From Ecdyonurus torrentis (lineage: Eukaryota; Arthropoda; Insecta; Ephemeroptera; Heptageniidae), in assembly GCA_949318235.1 (NCBI GenBank), contig OX439133.1, positions 13,379,646 through 13,443,645 of the forward strand: a stretch of DNA of 64,000 nt, read 5' to 3'. The notes under the pieces are model-generated. The model was not told the origin of the DNA, searched no databases, and was given only the letters and a program-made list of their open reading frames with translations. The translations under genes and the position numbers were made by a program. Positions within the stretch are counted from its first letter, which is position 1, and each line of letters starts with the position of its first letter. This document shows, in pieces, positions 58,583 to 64,000 of the stretch.

Positions 58583-59620
58583 ACTATATATATCACAGTA
58601 AATAGACAGTAGATTATCTCCTATGCTGAGAATGTCAGATCGTTTCCGCGCGCCTCCTGTCTCAAGCGGTTTGAACTATTCTGGGGGGAGCTCTCGTAAC
58701 AAGTTTTTGCGAACATTTTATACGAAAATCCATAGCTAAAAAAAAAAATACGGAAGCTTCATAGTTTCCATGAAGCTATGAAGCTTCCGTATTTTTTTTT
58801 TAGCTATAGATTTTCGTATAAAATGTTCGCAAAAACTTGTTACGAGAGCTCCCCCCAGAATAGTTCAAACCGCTTGAGACAGGAGGCGCGCGGAAACGAT
58901 CTGACATTCTCAGCATAGGTAGGCTGACCATAATTAAAAGTGTGCAACCCGGGACACTGCAGAGCAATGCACAGAAGAGACCAAGAGGCCCGCGCGAAGC
59001 GCGGCCGGTGGTCCCCGCCGGAGTTGAAAATTTTTCAGAAAAGAGGGCGTGGCCTCCGAAATTTCATCAGTTTTGTGTCTTTTTGCAAGAGTTTATTTAA
59101 AAGCAAATGGATTTTTTCAATGCTTTCTGTCGTCTATTTTTAACCTTTTCTCTGCATAAAAAAAAATTAATAAAAAAAAAAAAAAAAAAAATTATGAAAC
59201 AATTTTTTGATAATTAATAATATTTATATCACAAATAACATACGTAACCGACGTAACGTATGGTATGTGATGTGTACGTCCTATTTGAGCCGAAACACCC
59301 ACTCTCAAAAAAAAAAATTAATAAAGAAATAAAAATTTGGCGTAACTATGGTGTATAATTTTAATATGCTACGAAAAATATTACGAAAATGCATCGACTA
59401 TCTTTATTTGACGTTTTTTTTTTTTTTTTTTTTTCTCCGCGAGCTTTTAATTGTATACTTTTTATTAAAATTCCTGCAAAATATAAAACCGGGACATTGA
59501 CGATTTTTGCAAAATCTTGCCGGGACTTTAGTGTTGAAACCGGGACTGTCCCGGCTAATCCGGGACGGATGGTCAGCCTAAGCATAGGAGATAATCTACT
59601 GTCTATTTACTGTGTATATA
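58583..59620. mobile_element. Perfect palindrome interrupted by a hAT element
   Basis: cagtaaatagacagtagatt..gaatgtcagatcgtttccgc on the left is mirrored by gcggaaacgatctgacattc up to 58919, then continues at 59589 (agataatctactgtctattt). Near-perfect arms once the insertion is removed. Confidence 0.88.
58920..59580. mobile_element. hAT-type element, 661 bp, 8-bp TSD
   Basis: TAGGCTGACCAT and ATGGTCAGCCTA ends with AGCATAGG duplicated at 58912-58919 and 59581-59588. The right subterminus has ccgggactgtcccgg and cgggac repeats. Non-autonomous. Confidence 0.9.
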
Positions 59621-59626
59621 TATATA

Positions 59627-61017
59627 CAGGGCCGGCGTGAGAGCATTTGGCCCGTGGAGCTAGTGCCCGAGTTGGCCCGCACCGAATGGGGGGTCTGGGG
59701 GGCGCGAGCCCCCCAGTTGGCGCCGCAGGTTAAATTTTTTTTAAAAGGGGGGCGTGGCACGTGTTTTTTAATGCTAATTCTGAACTATATCTTTTTATTT
59801 TTTCTCTCTTTACAACTACGTGTAAAACTATTTATATGGAAAAGTATAGAATTAAACCATAAGCATTTGATATTTATACTATTAGTTACATGAGCTTTTG
59901 CCGCCGGAGCTGCTTAGGAGAAATTAAAAATTATTCTTTAGCAAGCCTAAAAAATTTAGTAGACAAAAATGGATGTATAATAGAAGAAAAATATTTTTTC
60001 TTCATTGAAGGAATAATTAACTGTTAGAGAGTATTATAAAAAATGCAAATGAAATAGGAAAGAAAAAAAAGAAGCAAGAACCCAAGAACGCTATGTAAGT
60101 TTATAATTAGAGCTATAACAAGTTTGATTTTTTTTTAGACTGGATCTACTTTAAGCCCGTGTTCATAGCTTAAAAATCAAGCTTACATCCAAAAAATGAG
60201 ATAAAACTTGGTAACCTTAACATTTGAGCCGATGTATAAAAAAAAAGCTCTCGAGCCTTCATTGTATACAAATATAATGTTTGTTTAAGTCAAAAGTCGT
60301 AAATTAATTTAAAAAAAATAAAATAAAAAAATAAATAAATAAATAAAACACTTTGAAACACTACAAAGAAATTAGATTTATTTTTTCTCGTGTCATTCAC
60401 TGGTTCAACTTGAGCTGCCTCGCTCGTTCTTGAGCTAAATGCTCAAAACCAGGGTTCAACTTTTTTTTTAAAGGTACCCAAAAATTTTGGTCCGGGTGGG
60501 TGCTCGAACTGGTTTAAATTGCCGCTCTACATATTTATAATTCACAAATATTATTTAAAAAAGGTGTAATGCTGATGTGAGCCACAGAATTCAGCGTGCG
60601 TGGGGCTTAATTTGTTTGATACCAATTAATATTAAATTTAAAAGCTTTCAAAAATATAATAATGTATATATGTACATACATATGATTATACGCAAGAAGT
60701 AAAGTGAAGAATAAAAAATATACGAAAGGTATAAAAAAAATACAATAAAATTCAAACTGCCAATTTAAGAAATTAATTTAATAATATAATAATAAATGGT
60801 TTTTATTCCTGAAATTTTGGAACGAATATATCAGTAGTGTAATAGAATTAACACAATAGATTATATTCTAAAAGTAAAAGTTCATGGCAGAGGTGTTTAT
60901 TTGTTTCAAAAAACAATTTCAGCTTATAGCCTTTTTTTTTTTTTTTTTTGTTCTTTGTTCTTTTTGGCCCGGATTGACCGTGCCCCGTGGTGCGATCGCA
61001 CCACGGACAAGCCGGCC

Positions 61018-61020
<3 letters not shown>
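59627..61020. mobile_element. hAT-type element, CAGGGCCGGC ends, 1.39 kb
   Basis: CAGGGCCGGC and GCCGGCCCTG termini, each flanked by TA repeats, so the 8-bp duplication TATATATA is only compatible, not proof. GC-rich subterminal gagccccccagttggcgccg. No transposase frame. Confidence 0.82.

Positions 61021-61059
<39 letters not shown>
61021..61059. repeat. (AT)n microsatellite
   Basis: About 19 TA units abutting the hAT right end. Confidence 0.88.
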
Positions 61060-61062
<3 letters not shown>

Positions 61063-61479
61063 GAATAATTAAATGCATCAGATTTCTCCGAAATCAGACA
61101 AATATATGTTTCTCCCCATTTAAACGCAGGTTAAATTAGAGTTCTATAGATAAATAATAATACCGAAATCTCCCACAACTTTAATATCACAAATTCTAGT
61201 TTGACATATAAATTAAAAGTTTAATGAGAACGGCCTAACAAAATTATCAGGGGTTTATTTGTCCTATTTCATTTTTTTTTTTGTTTTGAAGTCATATATA
61301 CATATGATGCAAAACGATACAATTTACAAATATATATATGTAAAAAAAAAAAAAAAAGAAGAAGAAGAAATACAAAGTTGATGATGACGCGATGTAAAAA
61401 AAAGGACTCGGCGCTGCAGGAGCCTAGTCTTACATGATACGCGCGCACCCCTTCCACAAGGGACGCTTTATAAGCCGTC

Positions 61480-61920
61480 TATTTACTCAGAATAAGCGCA
61501 CCCGTTTGCGAAGTGACGTTTAAGTTCAATTCCATGTATCTCCAATTAAGGAAACCCGAGAACTCGGCGTCGTCCACTAGAGGAGCTTGGCTCTACTCTA
61601 GATCGCTGGGATCCCAGCCGATTACCTGAAGGCATATTGGAAACAACTCCTAAACCTCCACCTCTAAACGGGAGGGGAGTCACGAGAGTTTGCCGCCCTG
61701 TCACCACACATCGAGGCCTTCCTTTATCGCAGAGCTACAAACGTACCCACGCGATTGTCCGTCAACCAACCACGTGCTTCTCGAATGCAGATAACACAAG
61801 GAAATTTTATATAAGCAGCCGTGAGTATTCTAGCGCTCTATCTCTTCTTGGTAACCTTATCATCGGGGAATGGGCTGCAGACCTGATCCCCGTGTAAGGT
61901 AATTGCAAGTGAGATGGTCA
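61480..61920 (+). pseudogene. Possible LINE C-terminal remnant
   Basis: A GC-richer island. One frame reads NHVLLECR..HKEI and another GRGVTRVCRPVTTH and SALSLLGNLI. Together they resemble the decayed zinc-knuckle tail of jockey/I-type LINE proteins (..RLRxGHT..TH.. and TVxHxLLEC..). Frames are broken. Weak assignment. Confidence 0.3.
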
Positions 61921-62441
61921 CCTGTAGTTCGAAGCGCGCCGCACATGCAAGAGTCTTATCATCACGAACTTTGCTTATATAATTAACATCCTCTAATCGT
62001 GATACAGTGCATGCAGCGAATTATATCTTTATAGTAGAGCATTGAAAACTATATAATGCGTAAATTTTGAAATATGGGATCGTAAAATAGGATGAAATAC
62101 TAAATATATGTTGGTAAATAAATTATGAATAAATTGAAAATTCAATTATAATTTTGGTTTTAAATGTAAGCAAATAAATCATGTAAACATATTAACAAAA
62201 AACTATTTTATAATAGAAACAACCATTTTATATATAAAAACAAATTAAGTTTATAATTATTTAATAATAAACCTATTATGCGTGTATATTATTTAAAAAA
62301 AAATGTACATTGAATTTCTTATAAAAAAAAATCTATTGTATAATACTCCGTTACATTATATTTTAAATTATTTAAACTTGTATATCACATATTAATATAC
62401 AATAATTTAATGTATTAAGTTTGTAACTGACTGTACGCGCA

Positions 62442-62553
<112 letters not shown>

Positions 62554-62706
62554 CGTGTATATAATTCTAAAAAACAAGCTACTTTGATTTTTATCCTTGT
62601 TGTATTTTGAGTGATGCACGATAGAAAAAATACATTACTTAAAATTTAATAGAATTAGTTATTTCTGAATTTCTTTGCAGTTTTCTTAAAATAGTGCTAA
62701 CGGGTC

Positions 62707-62724
62707 TTAAGAACCGGTTCTTAA
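62707..62724. repeat. Perfect 18-bp palindrome TTAAGAACCGGTTCTTAA
   Basis: Followed within 60 bp by ttaagaaccggttctta again (near 62774) and by diverged aaccgg units; a small AACCGG-rich island. Confidence 0.7.
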
Positions 62725-63174
62725 AAAGATAACCGGATCTTGGGCTTGGGATCCGGTTCTCAAAAGCGGTTTTTAAGAACCGGTTCTTATATAATAGTTT
62801 GTATGGAGAGGTAGGCAACTAGTCGGATACATATGTTGTGCTGGCTGCATATACACAATGTTTTGAGTCTGTAATTATAGTAAAAATAGATTATGACAAT
62901 GTCGATCACATATTTTTGAATGTTAGATAACACATAAGTTGAGCATTAATGAATATAACATATATAAGTTCGTTTTGTAAAAACTATATACATACAACTA
63001 TACAACCTTGCTTGAAAAATTTCCTTTCTTAAAACATCTGACATCTGATCATATTATAATTACGTAAGAAATCCCTTGTTTATTAAGTTAAAGAGATATT
63101 ATTTCCTTTATTATTTTTTACTTCAATTTGTTTTCTTACATTTTCTTTTACTTATGTAATTTTGTTATTTTACG

Positions 63175-63610
63175 TAGACAATAACTTACGAGTACTGTTA
63201 CTTGTTATAGAGAGCTGAACAATTACGCAATAGTAACTGAAGTTATTTTTTTTAGCTTGCTACCGATGGACAATAATTGATGAGTACTCCTAGATTGCAG
63301 AACAAATACGAGATAAGAGATAATTATATCTACTTAAGTTTTTTGTTTGTTTTTTAATTAGCTACCTATGGACAATAATTGACGAGTACTTCTAGATTGC
63401 AGAACAAATAAATGAACGATAATTATACATAAGTGTATTTTTTTCATTTTGTTAGCTTGCTGCCTGGACAATAATTCATTGACAAGCACTAAACTTGATT
63501 GCAGAACAAATACATGATAATTATACTTAAGTATTTTTATAGTTTGCTGCCTGGACAATTATTGACTAGTACTACTACTAGCTTGCAGAACAAATACGCG
63601 ATAATTTGTT
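63175..63610 (+). repeat. ~100-bp tandem repeat, about five units
   Basis: Units share ggacaataattgaygagtac, agattgcagaacaaatac and gataattata; starts near 63178, 63268, 63370, 63467 and 63553. The first unit is most diverged. Confidence 0.8.
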
Positions 63611-63737
63611 TTTTAATTGCATAATTATCAGTATGTACTCAATTGAATATGTTAAAATAATAGATTTTTTTTTATTCCATTTTTGGTTCTCTATGTTAAG
63701 AATTTACAATATACGCTAATTTTTACACCTACTTTCG

Positions 63738-63740
<3 letters not shown>

Positions 63741-63782
<42 letters not shown>
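63741..63782. repeat. Poly-A tract
   Basis: About 42 A. Confidence 0.9.
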
Positions 63783-63784
<2 letters not shown>

Positions 63785-63939
63785 TTTTTCGACCTTTATA
63801 CCAACATTTTTTTAATAAAGTTTTTTAATGGGCACCTAAAAAAATATCCATATATTTGTTGAAAAATATCTTGCCAAAAAAAAAAAAAAAAAAAAATCAC
63901 GTATAAGATGTCTAATAATGTAACTTAGTTATTATATAA

Positions 63940-63960
63940 TATATTTATATTTATATATAT

Positions 63961-63994
<34 letters not shown>

Positions 63995-64000
63995 ATATAT
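63940..64000. repeat. AT-rich repeat running off the window
   Basis: TA dinucleotides with short interruptions to the last base. Confidence 0.85.

Overview
This is animal (metazoan) nuclear DNA, almost certainly from an AT-rich, repeat-dense invertebrate genome. Genes are split into short exons with GT-AG introns of 60 bp to 3 kb. The recognisable proteins are animal chromatin, RNA and helicase factors. Between exons the DNA is packed with small hairpin transposons (MITEs), long T/A and AT tracts, and one LINE fragment. No operons, ribosome binding sites, CRISPR arrays or convincing tRNA/rRNA genes were seen. The phylum cannot be fixed from sequence alone.

Layout. (1) 1-13.7 kb: the 3' part of INO80D on + (seven exons, 572 codons, 5' end outside the window), a subunit of the INO80 chromatin remodeller. 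Its introns hold at least ten MITEs, including a 1.74-kb hAT foldback element. (2) 13.7-23.2 kb: AT-rich intergenic DNA with hairpin elements and homopolymers. (3) 23.2-29.5 kb: a complete SPOUT1 (CENP-32/C9orf114 family, predicted RNA methyltransferase) on -, five exons and 367 codons; intron 1 is mostly a decayed non-LTR reverse transcriptase. (4) 29.5-29.9 kb: a 379-bp gap shared by the divergent starts of SPOUT1 and WDR61. (5) 29.9-38.2 kb: a complete WDR61/SKI8 on +, eight coding exons and 334 codons, a seven-bladed WD40 protein of the SKI and PAF1 complexes. (6) 40.4-41.7 kb: a two-exon + strand gene not recognised, with a possible frame conflict in its first exon. (7) 43.3-45.5 kb: a 113/101-bp satellite array. 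(8) 47.1-47.7 kb: a broken two-exon eIF4A-like fragment on -. (9) 47.8-64 kb: no confident gene; large palindromes, several hAT-type elements with 8-bp target duplications, long AT runs, a possible LINE remnant and a 100-bp tandem repeat at the right end.

For INO80D, SPOUT1 and WDR61, exon joins give uninterrupted frames with matching phases and lengths close to the human proteins, so these models are strong. SPOUT1 and INO80D are convergent; SPOUT1 and WDR61 are divergent. The three genes are chromatin/RNA housekeeping factors, but nothing visible ties them into one pathway.

The most informative structure is in the mobile elements. Repeated nesting lets empty sites be reconstructed by eye: TTAA-target elements inside other hairpins, and hAT elements (8-bp duplications, ends starting CAG or TAG) inside palindromes. 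Several unrelated hairpin families carry a TGACGTCA (CRE/ATF-like) core. I found no convincing new enzymatic or defence system.
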